From NCBI GenBank assembly GCA_029204225.1, contig MU831832.1, positions 1 to 64,000 on the forward strand: a stretch of 64,000 nt of DNA, read 5' to 3'. Source of the DNA: Diphasiastrum complanatum. Taxonomy: Eukaryota; Streptophyta; Lycopodiopsida; Lycopodiales; Lycopodiaceae. The notes under the pieces are model-generated. The model worked only from the letters and a program-made list of their open reading frames with translations. It had not been told where the DNA came from and searched no databases. Shown piece by piece: positions 1 through 10,173 of the stretch; position 1 is the stretch's first letter, and every line of letters starts with the position of its first letter. A program made the translations under genes and the position numbers.

Positions 1-33
1 GTTTAGATCCACTTAGGATCTGTATTTTTTACA
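1..33 (+). repeat. 3' end of the 5' LTR of copia-A
   Basis: These bases repeat the terminal bases of the LTR ending at 5817. The terminal ACA is followed directly by the primer binding site. The rest of this LTR is outside the window. Confidence 0.85.
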
Positions 34-52
34 GGTATCAAGAGCTGGTTGG
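34..52 (+). promoter_or_regulatory. Primer binding site of copia-A (initiator-Met tRNA)
   Basis: GGTATCAAGAGCTGG closely resembles the plant initiator-Met tRNA complement TGGTATCAGAGC, with one extra A. It lies directly after the LTR end, where minus-strand DNA synthesis would start. Confidence 0.75.
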
Positions 53-1214
53 CTTCTATTCAGTAAGTATTCCATTTTTGGTGATATTGGATGTTTGATC
101 AAGTTTCTAGCATGAGTTTGCATTGCTTTGTTGCTCAAATATCTTACGAAGCCTTTGTTTTGTGAGTTGAACTTGTGGATCAACAAAGCATATTTCAGGT
201 CTAGTGAAGATCAGTAGGCTGAAAAGATAAACTATTTGGATCAGAGTCATATACACCTAATCTTTTGTGATTGTGAGGCTTGTTGCATATTCATACTAAC
301 AAGGTTCTTTCAATCCTATTGTTGACAAATCTCCATTCTTGGATGAACACTCACCTTAAGGGGATGAAGACTTCTCCTTAAGGTGGATGACAAATGCTAC
401 TTTTGAGTGAGTTGTAATTCTCCTAAAGCTGAGCAAAGCTCCCATTTGGATGAAAGATCCCCTTTTTTGGGTGAACATATTGTAAGCTCCATTGTGAAGA
501 GGCAATTGTAAAGATTGTCATCAATTTTGGCATAAATTTTGGTGTACTTTGTTGAGCATGTAAGTAACTCTCCTTATGTAATTTGATTGGAGCATTTGCT
601 GGAAGGTGTTAAACATTATGCAAGTGTGTTTTCAGGTTCTTAACAGGTTGAGGAACATTCTCATGTGAAGTGATCTTAGATCTACATCTAAACACCAAGA
701 TTTGACAAGATAGTGAAGCTAGTCTTGTGATTCACTAAGTGTGCTCATTCATTCACCTCTAAATCTTGTATTTATCACTTGCTGGAGTTTATAAACTTTT
801 AGAAGTGTGGTTTACATGTGGTTTTACAGGTTGAATCAATATCTTAGTGTGTTGATCATATGTTGATCAAGTTTGTTCATTACTAGGTAATCTTGGCATC
901 CTAGTTTTGGGTATTTTCTAAGAATGCAAGTAACTCTTCACACCATAACTTGATTTGGTCACTTGCTGGAAAGTTTTAGAGCTTAAGCAAGAGTGTGTTC
1001 AGGTTGGTTTGATTTTGTAATCCATTCTTAGTGTGTGCAAAGTGTTGCATGTGTTTCAATCTTCCTTTCTATGCTTGGAAACCATCTAGGTTCAAGATAG
1101 AAGTGTTTTAGGGTCCTAAATCTTCATAGATCTCTTTATCTATCATTTGTTGAGAGAAAAGTGAGTGCTAAGTGCTTTAGGACAGAACCTAAAAGTTGAA
1201 GAAACATTAGAATC
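53..1214 (+). other. Non-coding leader of copia-A with imperfect direct repeats
   Basis: About 1.16 kb between the primer site and gag, without a convincing reading frame. A module containing AAGTAACTCT, then TTGCTGGAA, then a GTGTGTTTTCAGG-like end occurs near 557-637 and again near 925-1002, with a weaker copy near 779-832. Packaging or splicing signals would be expected in such a leader; none can be assigned by eye. Confidence 0.6.
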
Positions 1215-1979
1215 ATGGCTTCCAATGGTGGGATCATGCTAGAGTCTAGTGAAAGGTTGAGTTCATCAAACTACTCTACTTGGAAAGTGAGGATGGAGTC
1301 CTTACTTGAGTTGAATGAACTCATGGACATAGTTGCAGAAATTGAAGAGAGACCTCTCACACTTCAAGAGCAACAAAGGTTTGATAAGAAGGCCAAAAGG
1401 GCTCTTCATATCATTAAAATGAATGTTACAAATGAACTTCTCAAGGAAGTTGGAAAGTGTCAAAGTGCAAGTGAGGCATGGAATGCCTTAAAGAAGCTCT
1501 TTGAATCAAAGTCCACATCTAGGGTATTGACCCTAAGGAGACAAATATTTTCTAGTAGGCAAAGAGAGGGTGAAAGTGCTCATGCATTTATCTTGAGAGT
1601 TAAGTCCCTAAGTGATGATTTAGCATGCATTGATGAGAACATAAAAGATGGTGAAATAGTCCAAGTTATGTTGAATGGTTTGCTAAATGAACATGCTAAC
1701 CTTGTGCAAAGTTTTGCCATTCAAAGAGTCTTGCCAAGTGTGGTTGACTTGCAAGAAATCTTATTGGCTGAAGAACATAGGTTGCAATCAAAGCTTGATG
1801 GTGCATCCTTGCAAGGTGGAGGTGAAGAGGCTTTCTTCACAAAGGCAAATTCAAGGGCAAAGGTAAAGGCAAAGGGAAATGGTCCAAAGGTGGTAACTTT
1901 GATCATGATGATCACTCTTCCTCTTCCTCTTCTACTAAGAACAATAAGTCAAAGTTCAAGTGCTTTTATTGTGGGATAA
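1215..1979 (+). pseudogene. gag: copia-A gag, frameshifted before the zinc knuckle
   Basis: The first ATG after the leader opens a 254-codon frame starting MASNGGIMLESSERLSSSNY, followed by the copia gag core (UBN2/Retrotran_gag type: W-x-x-W-x-R-M-E, EAWNALKKLFESKS, RVLTLRRQIF). The frame becomes nonsense after codon 209. The natural continuation, including a CCHC zinc knuckle (C-x2-C-x4-H-x4-C at 1961-2002), is in the next frame, which runs without a stop into pol. Comparison with the copia-G gag at 51635-52495 places a one-base loss at about 1844 in a short G run. As it stands, the copy would make a capsid lacking its nucleic-acid-binding knuckle. Confidence 0.85.
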
Positions 1980-2086
1980 AAGGTCATTTTGCAAATGAAT
2001 GTTATAAGAAGAAAAGAGAGCAAGGAGAGAGGCAAGGAAATCTTACAATAGATGAGGAAGAACATAACACATGTGAATCACTTGTT

Positions 2087-5000
2087 ATGACTTCAAGTTT
2101 GTTAGCCAACATAGATGATAATGATCCTTGGTGGATTGATAGTGGAGCCTCATCTCACATGACAAGACATAAGGAATACTTTACATCCTTATTGTCTTAT
2201 GAGGGAGAAGGTAACATCATCTACACTGCAAATGATGGTCAATGTGACATCAAAGGCATAGGCACTATTCCTATTTCCCTTTCAACAAATAGAAAAGCAA
2301 ATCTTGAAAATGTTTTGTACATTCCTTCAATCACTAAGAATTTGCTTAGTGTAAGTCAAATGATTGACAAAGGACTTGATGTGGAGTTCATTGGAGATGC
2401 ATGTTTGATAAGTAAATGTGGATCCTTGATTGCTCAAGGTAGGAGGCATGGTAAACTTTTCAAGCTTGATGCATGTGTGATCTCTAATCATGAAGGATGT
2501 ATGGCTAGGGAGCAATTGACAAACCAAGAAGTTTGGCACAAGAGGTTGGGCCATCCCAACTTCAAATCTTTGGAGGTAATGGCAAAGAAAGAGCTTGTTC
2601 TTGGTCTCCCTAAAAGTCTTGTTGCAAACAATAGTGTTTGTGAACATTGTGCCTTGTCCAAATCTCATAGACTTGCTTATTCTAGATCTACTTCTAGATC
2701 TAAAGAAGCTTTTCAACTTGTGCATTCTGATATTCATTCTTCTAGTACAACTAGCAATGGTGGGGCAAAGATGTATGCAACTTTCATTGATGACTTTAGT
2801 AGGTATACTTGGATCTATCTTCTTAAAAGTAAGGATGAAGTGTTTGCTGCATTTGTCAAGTTCAAGAATGAAATGGAAAACCAATTCAATACAAAGATCA
2901 AATGCTTAAGATCTGATAATGGAGGGGAATACACCTCAAATAGGTTCAAAGACTTTTGTATAGCACATGGGATTAAGAGGGAGATGTCTAGTCCTAGGAC
3001 TCCACAACAGAATGGAGTGGCCGAGAGGAAGAATAGAACCCTTTGTGAATGTGCCAAGGCAATGAGACTACATGCTAATCTTGCTAAGTCTTTTTGGGGG
3101 GAAGCTTTAGCATGTGCTAACTATCTATGTAATAGATGGACAAGTGCTTCCTTGGATGGTAAAACTCCTCATGAGGTTCTTTATGGTAGAAGGCCGAGTG
3201 TCAAGCATTGTAGGATCTTTGGATGTACATGTTTTGTCAATATCACACTTGATGATAGAACTAAAGAAGATCCTTCATCAAAGAAGGGTGTGTTTGTTGG
3301 CTATAGTGAAGTAAGCAAGGCCTACAAAGTGTACATTCCTTCTACAAAGAAAGTTGTCATAAGTAGGGATGTCATCTTTCATGAAGAGAATGTTTCCAAT
3401 GTTGTTGATGTTGATGTTGATGTGCCTACTAATCATCATGATGTGCAAGATGTCTTGGATGAAGATGAAGATGCCACTCCAAAGCAAACTTCAAGGAAGA
3501 CTCAAAGGCAAAGGGCTAAGCCATCAAGGCTAACCTATGATGAAAAAGGAAAGCAAGTGGTGGACAACTCTAACCTTGCTTTTCTTACCTCTTTTGATGA
3601 ACCAACTTGTGTAGGTGAAGCAATTCAAAAGAAGGAATGGATCCAAGCCATGGATCATGAGCATCAAGCACTCATCAAAAGCAACACATGGAGGTTGGTA
3701 AAGCTTCCAAAGGACAAGAAGGCAATTGGTTGTAAGTGGATCTTCAAGATCAAGACAAATCAAGATGGATCAATCAACAAGTACAAGGCAAGGTTGGTGG
3801 CAAAGGGGTATGCTCAAGAATATGGTATTGACTATGATGAGACCTTTGCACCCGTGGCAAAGATGGTAACTATTCGAATCCTAATCTCTCTTGCAACTCT
3901 TTATGATTGGGATATGTGGCAAATGGACGTTACTAATGCCTTCTTGAATGGTGATCTTGAAGAAGATATTTACATGGAGCAACCCGAGGGCTATGTTTCA
4001 CATGATGAGCCTAATCATGTGTGCTATCTCCAAAAGAGTTTGTATGGGCTAAAGCAAGCACCAAGGAGTTGGTATGCTAAGCTCAATTCCTTCTTACTTT
4101 CTCAAAACTTTGTTATGAGTGAGTATGATCATTCTCTCTACTTTAGATTGAATGAAAATGATATCACTTTACTTTTGATCTATGTTGATGACATTATCTT
4201 AAGTGGTGGTAACAATCTAGATATAGATGAAATCAAGATGGCACTCAAAAGAGAGTTTGAAATTCAAGATCTTGGTAAACTTCATTATATCTTAGGAATA
4301 GAGATTATTAGAACTTCTAAATCTACATTCATATGTCAAGAAAAGTATGTTAACTCTATTCTAAAAAGGTTTCATATGGAAGATTGTAAAGTTGTTTCTA
4401 CTCCTATGGAATCAAATGTAAAGCTAACTACAAGAAGTAATGAAAGATCCTTCAAGGACATTACTCTCTATAGAAAGCTAATAGGATCTCTTATATGGTT
4501 AACCATCACAAGACCTGATCTAAGCTTTGTGGTTGGTAAACTAAGTCAATTTATGCAAGATCCTAGTGAGGCTCATTGGAAGCTAGGAAAGAGAGTACTT
4601 AGATACATCTCGGGATCTAGAGATTTTGGCATCTTGTATGGAGGTACTACACCTAACCTTTGTGGATTTTCAGATTCAGATTTTGCAGGTGATCAAATGG
4701 ATAGGAAGTCAACAAGTGCCTTTGCAATCTATCTTGGAGATGGAGTGGTCTCATGGCTATCAAAGAAGCAACCAACTATCTCTCTATCTTCCACCGAAGC
4801 CGAGTACAAGGCATTAACAACATGCACCAAGGAGATTCTTTGGATCAAGAGGATGTTATTGGATCTTCACTTGCTGGAACCAGAGAAGACTCCAATCATA
4901 CTTTGTGATAACCTTTCAGCCCAAAGCTTGGCAAGCAATCCTGTTTTTCATGCAAGGAGCAAGCACATTGAGATTGCTCACCATTTTGTGAGAGATCAAG

Positions 5001-5167
5001 TCATTGCCAAAGAGGTGGAGCTTCAACATGTCTCTTCAAAGGAGTGTGTGGCTGATATCTTCACCAAACCATTGGGAAAGGACCTATATTTAATGCATAG
5101 ATCTAATCTTGGAATGTGCTCAAAGACTATGTTGAAACTAGCATCCAATGTTGAAGAGGGAGTGTGA
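2087..5167 (+). CDS. pol: copia-A pol polyprotein (PR-IN-RT-RNase H)
   Basis: 1026 codons from the first ATG of a frame that really begins upstream at the zinc knuckle. Protease: DSGASSHM with catalytic Asp at about residue 18. GAG_pre-integrase: VWHKRLGHPNFKS at about 150. Integrase core: HSD near 214, TFIDDFSRYTW, RSDNGGEY near 275 and NGVAERKN near 312, giving the D-D-E set. RT starts near 520 (NTWRLVKLPKDKKAIGCKWI) and has YVDD at 699-702. RNase H: DSDFAGD near 863, SSTEAEY near 901, CDN near 939, ending in ARSKHIEIAHHFVRD. No internal stop is seen. The product would be cleaved in a virus-like particle and make and integrate the cDNA. It ends at the polypurine tract, and its stop overlaps the LTR start. 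Confidence 0.95.
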   Translation: MTSSLLANIDDNDPWWIDSGASSHMTRHKEYFTSLLSYEGEGNIIYTANDGQCDIKGIGTIPISLSTNRKANLENVLYIPSITKNLLSVSQMIDKGLDVEFIGDACLISKCGSLIAQGRRHGKLFKLDACVISNHEGCMAREQLTNQEVWHKRLGHPNFKSLEVMAKKELVLGLPKSLVANNSVCEHCALSKSHRLAYSRSTSRSKEAFQLVHSDIHSSSTTSNGGAKMYATFIDDFSRYTWIYLLKSKDEVFAAFVKFKNEMENQFNTKIKCLRSDNGGEYTSNRFKDFCIAHGIKREMSSPRTPQQNGVAERKNRTLCECAKAMRLHANLAKSFWGEALACANYLCNRWTSASLDGKTPHEVLYGRRPSVKHCRIFGCTCFVNITLDDRTKEDPSSKKGVFVGYSEVSKAYKVYIPSTKKVVISRDVIFHEENVSNVVDVDVDVPTNHHDVQDVLDEDEDATPKQTSRKTQRQRAKPSRLTYDEKGKQVVDNSNLAFLTSFDEPTCVGEAIQKKEWIQAMDHEHQALIKSNTWRLVKLPKDKKAIGCKWIFKIKTNQDGSINKYKARLVAKGYAQEYGIDYDETFAPVAKMVTIRILISLATLYDWDMWQMDVTNAFLNGDLEEDIYMEQPEGYVSHDEPNHVCYLQKSLYGLKQAPRSWYAKLNSFLLSQNFVMSEYDHSLYFRLNENDITLLLIYVDDIILSGGNNLDIDEIKMALKREFEIQDLGKLHYILGIEIIRTSKSTFICQEKYVNSILKRFHMEDCKVVSTPMESNVKLTTRSNERSFKDITLYRKLIGSLIWLTITRPDLSFVVGKLSQFMQDPSEAHWKLGKRVLRYISGSRDFGILYGGTTPNLCGFSDSDFAGDQMDRKSTSAFAIYLGDGVVSWLSKKQPTISLSSTEAEYKALTTCTKEILWIKRMLLDLHLLEPEKTPIILCDNLSAQSLASNPVFHARSKHIEIAHHFVRDQVIAKEVELQHVSSKECVADIFTKPLGKDLYLMHRSNLGMCSKTMLKLASNVEEGV
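5152..5162 (+). promoter_or_regulatory. Polypurine tract of copia-A
   Basis: GAAGAGGGAG immediately precedes the TGTGAAA start of the 3' LTR, the expected plus-strand primer. The same purine run precedes the LTR of copia-G (read on the minus strand at 48371-48382). Confidence 0.75.
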
Positions 5168-5817
5168 AAATTGTCAACATTTCCTAGCTAGTTTGAGGCC
5201 TAAATTGGCTAAAATTGTAAATAGTTTTGGTTCTGGAGTTTCACACGTGTGAACCAGGCCACAATGTTTTTATTTACTGTATTTTTTTAGTATGATGAAG
5301 TGTCAAACTTCATACCCTTCAAAATGAGACCATTTTGATGTATTTTGGTCATATAAGCCATTTTTAGCTATTTTTCCTATATAGGGAATATCTAGGGTCA
5401 AGTACCTTCTAGAGAGAGGAGAGAGAGTCATCTTCCTCATCCATAAATAGTAGGGAAGTCGTGGAGAACAGGTTGGAGAAACCTTTTGTATGCTTCATTG
5501 AGATCAATAGATCATTGTCATTGTTTCTTCCTCCATTGAGAGCATTGTTGTGTGTATTGTCTTCAAGCTATTGTGTATGATCTTAGGTGCTTTCCAAAAG
5601 TGGTAGGCTGATGTATTATGGACTGTATAATGCTATTTTGGTCCGCACTTGATGTTTATGGAAGTTTCCATTTGTGATAAATGCTTTTTGATCAAGTTCT
5701 TTGCATTCTAGGTAGCATAGAATGTGTTGCCAATTCCTAGCTTATGTAGTTTGGAGTGCAAGCATTTAAGCCAATGATCTTGGAGTTTAGATCCACTTAG
5801 GATCTGTATTTTTCACA
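5163..5817 (+). repeat. 3' LTR of copia-A (655 bp)
   Basis: Starts TGTGAAAATTG and ends TTTTTCACA, so the ends form a short inverted repeat (TGTGAAA / TTTCACA). A TATA-like CTATATAGG lies at 5378-5386, followed by a purine-rich GAGAGAGGAGAGAG stretch at about 5413. The last 33 bases match the window start. Confidence 0.85.
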
Positions 5818-6340
5818 GAGAACGCCCTTTATCAATAGCTGACTCCTTGGAGTTAGTGATATATATAGAGGGAGAGGACTATTTTAGAACCTTAGCAATT
5901 GTCCTGAATCTGTTAGTAGGATCACGGCATATTAGCGCAATTGTATTGTGGTTTGAAAGTTGTATTTACGACTTCAATATACAGAACTTGTTGAATGATA
6001 ACTCTCGCTCCTCTCACATAAACACTATTAAGAAGAGATTTGTATGGCTGTCTCTGATGTCTAAATTAATTCTACACTCTCTTAATATAAGATTATCAGT
6101 ATTAGAGGATTGCATGGCTGTCTCAGGCACCTTATTGTCTTTGCAATCTCTCTTTTACAACAGTCTATGACTCCTACAAAGATAATCTGATTTCACACAC
6201 AAAGAACTGCTCGTAACTCCATTTCCCAAGTAATCCATGATCTTGGTTATAACAATTTGTGTTTCCTTCCAATAGAAGTGGTATTAGTGCTGATATCTAT
6301 TTCTTCCCATAGAGTGATATCAGTGCCTGCTTTCACAGAA
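5818..6340 (+). repeat. Probable 5' LTR (or part) of copia-B
   Basis: The segment lies between the end of copia-A and a primer binding site with gag following, where an LTR is expected. No matching second copy is in the window, and its left end may have been cut by the copia-A insertion. The boundary is inferred from position only. Confidence 0.4.
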
Positions 6341-6358
6341 GTGGTATCAGAGCCAAGG
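6341..6358 (+). promoter_or_regulatory. Primer binding site of copia-B (initiator-Met tRNA)
   Basis: GTGGTATCAGAGCCAAGG is a strong match to the plant initiator-Met tRNA complement. Two weaker look-alikes precede it, GTGGTATTAGTGC near 6279 and GTGATATCAGTGC near 6314. Confidence 0.8.
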
Positions 6359-6445
6359 TTCACTGGATTACTAGAGTCTAGGACTTATTCTAACTTTATA
6401 GAACTGTGGTTTCTGTTTGTGTTTCATTTCTGCTACACGATTGTT

Positions 6446-7150
6446 ATGGAAGGTGCAACTTCAGAGATCCGCTTGATCAACAAATTCAACAAAGATGACT
6501 TCCACATGTGGAAGTTCAAGATGAGAATGATCTTGACCAAAAAAGAGTTGTGGGGGTACGTAAATGGTTCAATACCCAAGCCGATAGAACCTTAATTGCT
6601 TCCAACATGGGAAGCAAGGGATGGCAAAGCACTTGCCATTGTATCCTTGAATATGAAAGACACTCAGATTGCTCATGTGTCAAACAACACCACCTCTAAA
6701 AAAGTGTGGGATATTCTTACAAGAATCTACGAGACCTCAGATGTGTCCATTTGTCTCTTCTTGAGGAAGATGATGCTAACACTCAGAATGAGCAAAGGCA
6801 CCTCAGTAAGCGACCATCTGAACGAGTTCAAACAATTGCTAAACCAACTAGCTGCAATAGGATCACCTATATTAGAAGAAGACTGTACCATGTCTCTTCT
6901 TGCTGGTCTTCCATCCTCCTATGACAATTTAGTGTTGCTTCTTAGCAACACTCCTGCGCTGACTCTACAACAATTGACAGCAAGTCTGTTGCAGGAAAAA
7001 GTAAGGAGGAAAAGCTTGTCCACATCAACGAGTACCAAATCCATGGCACTCTACTCAACCAAGCAGCAATCCAAAAAGAAGAAAGACTTCAAGGACAAGA
7101 AGACAAAGACAGAACAGTTAGATGTCCTAGTCTTTGATGCCATAAATTAG
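6446..7150 (+). pseudogene. gag: copia-B gag, interrupted by a stop, 3' end lost
   Basis: The ATG at 6446 opens MEGATSEIRLINKFNKDDF followed by MWKFKMRMIL, the typical start of a plant copia gag. An in-frame TAA at 6593-6595 interrupts it, and the same frame then continues with TWEARDGKALAIVSLNMKD, YETSDVS, FLRKMMLTLRMSKG and LAGLPSSYDNL, all standard gag blocks. The lysine-rich stretch KKKKDFKDKKTK marks the approach to the zinc knuckle, which is missing. The last codons (from about 7110) are antisense to the GAG_pre-integrase segment of copia-C, so the true gag sequence ends at that junction. Confidence 0.85.
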
Positions 7151-7797
7151 CATCTGAACAACTCACAAAAAGAGCAACATTGTGACTTAGTATGTACGAA
7201 TTTCCTTCTCTATAAACAGAGAGGATTTTCTTTGAATTCTCATCTAAAATAGTACATCGCCTAGCAGTAAACAAAGCTCTATACCCTTGACCAATGATCT
7301 TGCTAATAAACAATAAGTTCTTTGTTAATTTGGATACATAAAGTACACCATTAAGTTGTCTAGTGATGCCATCAGAGAATTGTAGTCGAGCCTTGGCCTT
7401 CCACTTGATGTGAACTGGAGTCACCAAAGAAGATGTACTTCAATTCTATAGCTGTGAGTGTAGAGAAAAGGTCCTTGCATGGAGTCATGAGCTGAGAGGA
7501 ATCTAAATCGAGATACCACTGATGGGCATCTCTGTTGGGTTGATCTTGTACCATCAGCGCTCTCTCATCTTCTTGCGAATCTCTGACTGTGTCAGAGTTG
7601 CCTTGTTGTTGCTGCTGCATCTTCTTCCTAGCTTCATTATGCTTGAGGACTCGACAGTCCTTGATATCATGGTTGGTTCTTTTGCAGTACCTACAAAATA
7701 GCTTGGTCTTGGATGATGATTGGCTGTGATGTTGTTGTTGTGGTTGCAAAACTAACTGTCTATATAGCATAGCATCAAATGACTGTGATTCATCAAG
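7110..7797 (-). pseudogene. copia-C fragment: zinc knuckle, protease, GAG_pre-integrase
   Basis: Read from 7797 downward: gag tail (SFDAMLYRQLVLQ), a CCHC knuckle (CRYCKRTNHDIKDC), a degraded protease (WYLDLDSSQLMTPCKDLF, where D-S-G has become D-S-S), then in another frame the strands QFSDGITRQLNGVLYVSKLTKNLL and the pre-integrase block LWHQRLGHL. At least one frameshift separates the two halves near 7400. It joins copia-D at about 7797 and copia-B at about 7110, both abruptly, so it is a recombination or insertion remnant without its own ends. Confidence 0.8.
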
Positions 7798-10173
7798 CTA
7801 AGAAAGCCTTTTACCTGGTTCAATAGGAGTGTTTACTGGTTTGCAATCCTGCAACCTAAACCTGTGCAACAACTCTTTGACATATTTCACCTGTGTTAAA
7901 CCCACTTCATATCCTTTTTGCCACACTTCTACTCCAAGGCAGTAATGCATCAGGCTGAGATCCGTCATCTCAAATTGTTCCATGAGGTCTTTCTTCATCA
8001 TGTCTATCATCTCTTGATTATTTCTCGTAATAATCAAGTCATCAACATAAAGAGCAATCAAAGCAACCATACCATCAAAGCATAAGACATATAGATTTGG
8101 ATCAGAATGTGTTCTTACCATCCCCTTTGAACGAAAGTAGGCATCAATCCTACTATACCACGCATGTGGTGCTTGTTTAAGACCATAAAGTGCTTTCTTC
8201 AAGCGACATACTTTATTTTCCTGTCCTTTCGTTACAAAGCCTTCAGGTTGATCCATGAACACTTCTTCTTCTAACTCACCATTTAGAAAAGCAGATTTCA
8301 TATCCATCTGATGCAAAGGCCAACCAAAATGTGAAGCTAAAGCAATAAGTAGACGTAGAGTATTCCACTTACACACCGGCGCAAAGGTCTCCTCATAGTC
8401 AATGCCTTTATTTTGTGCGTACCCTTTGATTACCAATCTTGCTTTGTGTCTTGCTATGCTTCCATCTGCATGGTACTTAGTTCTATATACCCATTTGCAA
8501 CTAATGGGTTTCTTGCCAACTGGTGGTTCTACTAAATCCCATGTGCTATGCTTAGCAATTGACTCCATCTCCTCTCCCATGGCTTTGATCCAAATGTCAT
8601 CATCCTTCGCTTCACCATAAGTTGAAGGTTCTATGCTTTGAATAATGTTGGATAACAGAGCATAATTTGCTTCATACCTTTCAGGTAGTATCTTCTCTCT
8701 TGTTGATCTTCGTAGCTCTCCCTGGTTAGATGATCCTGGAAAGTCATCTATATCGTGGCTCTCCATCAATCTCTCAAACCACTTAGGGAGCTTTCTGTCA
8801 GGTGATCGGCTTCCTGGTGAAAATGTATCCCACGGTACATCCTTCTCCTTGCGTTTGTCACCTGCAATTTCAATCCTTCTTGCACCAAAAGGTTTGTCCC
8901 TACCTCTCCAACCTATTTCATGAGGTTGAGTAGTAGTATCTTGAGATGTATCCTCATGTTCATCACTCAGAAGGTCAATGAATGGATCATCATCAGGTGG
9001 TATCCTCACTATATAATTTTTCCTACTGGATGTGTCTATCTTCTCAGCATCTTCATCTTTATACATCCTGGATTCATCAAAGATAACATCTCGGCTTATA
9101 TGGATTTTGTTTTCGACTGGATCAAAACATCTATAGCTCTTCACGCGATCATCATATCCTAGGAATATGCACTTGATAGTTTTTACATCAAGTTTACGTC
9201 TTTCTTCCTTAGGAATATGTACAAAGGCCTTACATCCAAAGATTCGCAAGTGGTTCATCTTTGGCTTTTTCTTTGTGAATGCTTCCTCAGGTGTAATTTT
9301 TGGTATGGCAATGGTAGGACTTCTATTTTGAAAATAGATTGTCGTGCTACATGCTTCTGACCAGAAATCTTTTGGTAATTTCATCTCAGCTAGCATAGAT
9401 CTGGCACTTTCCACAATTGTACAATTTTTGCGCTCAGCTACACCATTGAGAGCAGGAGTATGAGCTTGCATAAATTGTCTTTTAATCCCACATTGATCAC
9501 AAAGATCATTGAAATCATTAGACTTATACTCACCTCCACTATCTGATCTTAGGACTTTGATCTTCTTACCTGTCTGATTTTCGACCAAGTTTTTGAAGTT
9601 CTTGAAGTTATCAAAAGCATCTGATTTCTTCTTCAAGAAGTAGATCCACGTCTTACGTGACATATCATCAATAAAGGTCATGAAATAGAAGTCTTTTCCT
9701 AAGGACATGGTCCTCATAGGCCCGCATAAATCTGTGTGGATTAAATCCAGGATGTTCTTTGCTCTTGCAACATCCCCTTTATTGAACTTCTCTCGATGCT
9801 GCTTCCCATATATACAAGATTCGCACATCGATTTCAAGTGATCTTCTATTGTAGGTAGTCCTGTTACCATCTCCAATTTTCTCATCAAACTGAGGCTTCC
9901 CAAGTTCAAGTGACCAAGCTTCTTGTGCCACAACTCAGTTTGCGAAGGAACGGATGATACAAGTCCATGTTGCCCCTTGATTGTAGCATTCAACCTGTAC
10001 AATTTTGTATTGGGCTCTCTAACTCCATTCGCAATAACTTTGAACTTTTGGTTCGCATGCTTCACAAAGCAACGATCATGGGCGAATTCTACTTTCAACT
10101 TTTGATCAGTAATGACTCCAACAGAAAGTAGATTTTTCTTCAAACCTGGTACGTAAGGTACCTCTCTGATCAT
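7798..10173 (-). pseudogene. pol: copia-D pol (integrase and RT), 3' truncated
   Basis: 791 codons, open throughout. It starts in the strand after the protease (MIREVPYVPGLKKNLLSVG). Pre-integrase: LWHKKLGHLNLGSLSLM. Zinc ligands: CESC. Integrase core: HTDLCGPM, FIDDMSRKTW, RSDSGGEYKSNDF and NGVAERKN. A proline/serine/acidic linker precedes the RT, which shows CKWVYRTKYHADGS, MDMKSAFLNGELEEEVFM, LYGLKQAPHAWY and YVDD near residue 709. The frame ends right after the RT thumb region and RNase H is absent, so this copy could not complete cDNA synthesis. Upstream it overlaps the gag-PR frame by four bases in a different frame. Confidence 0.9.

Larger units (their letters stand above)
1..5817 (+). 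mobile_element. Ty1/copia LTR retrotransposon copia-A, nearly complete
   Basis: The order is LTR end, tRNA primer site, long leader, gag, pol (protease-integrase-RT-RNase H), polypurine tract, full 3' LTR. Integrase before RT defines Ty1/copia. The 5' LTR lies almost entirely outside the window: only its last 33 bases are seen, and they match the end of the 3' LTR (GATCCACTTAGGATCTG) with a one-base difference near the end. The upstream target duplication cannot be checked. Pol is one uninterrupted frame and the main visible lesion is a frameshift in gag, so this looks like a fairly young copy. Confidence 0.93.

Noticed and set aside
6446..7797. Simple inversion of one copia element at 7110-7797
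   Set aside because: The gag tail occurs in both the plus and minus pieces in divergent form (KSMALYSTKQQ and DAMLYRQLVLQ), so they overlap instead of complementing each other. Two different elements are more likely.
8402..8620. Plus-strand frame 8402-8620 and its look-alike at 61015-61242 (minus) as a conserved small protein
   Set aside because: Both are antisense to the same RT segment (CKWVYRTKYHADGS), which explains the similarity.
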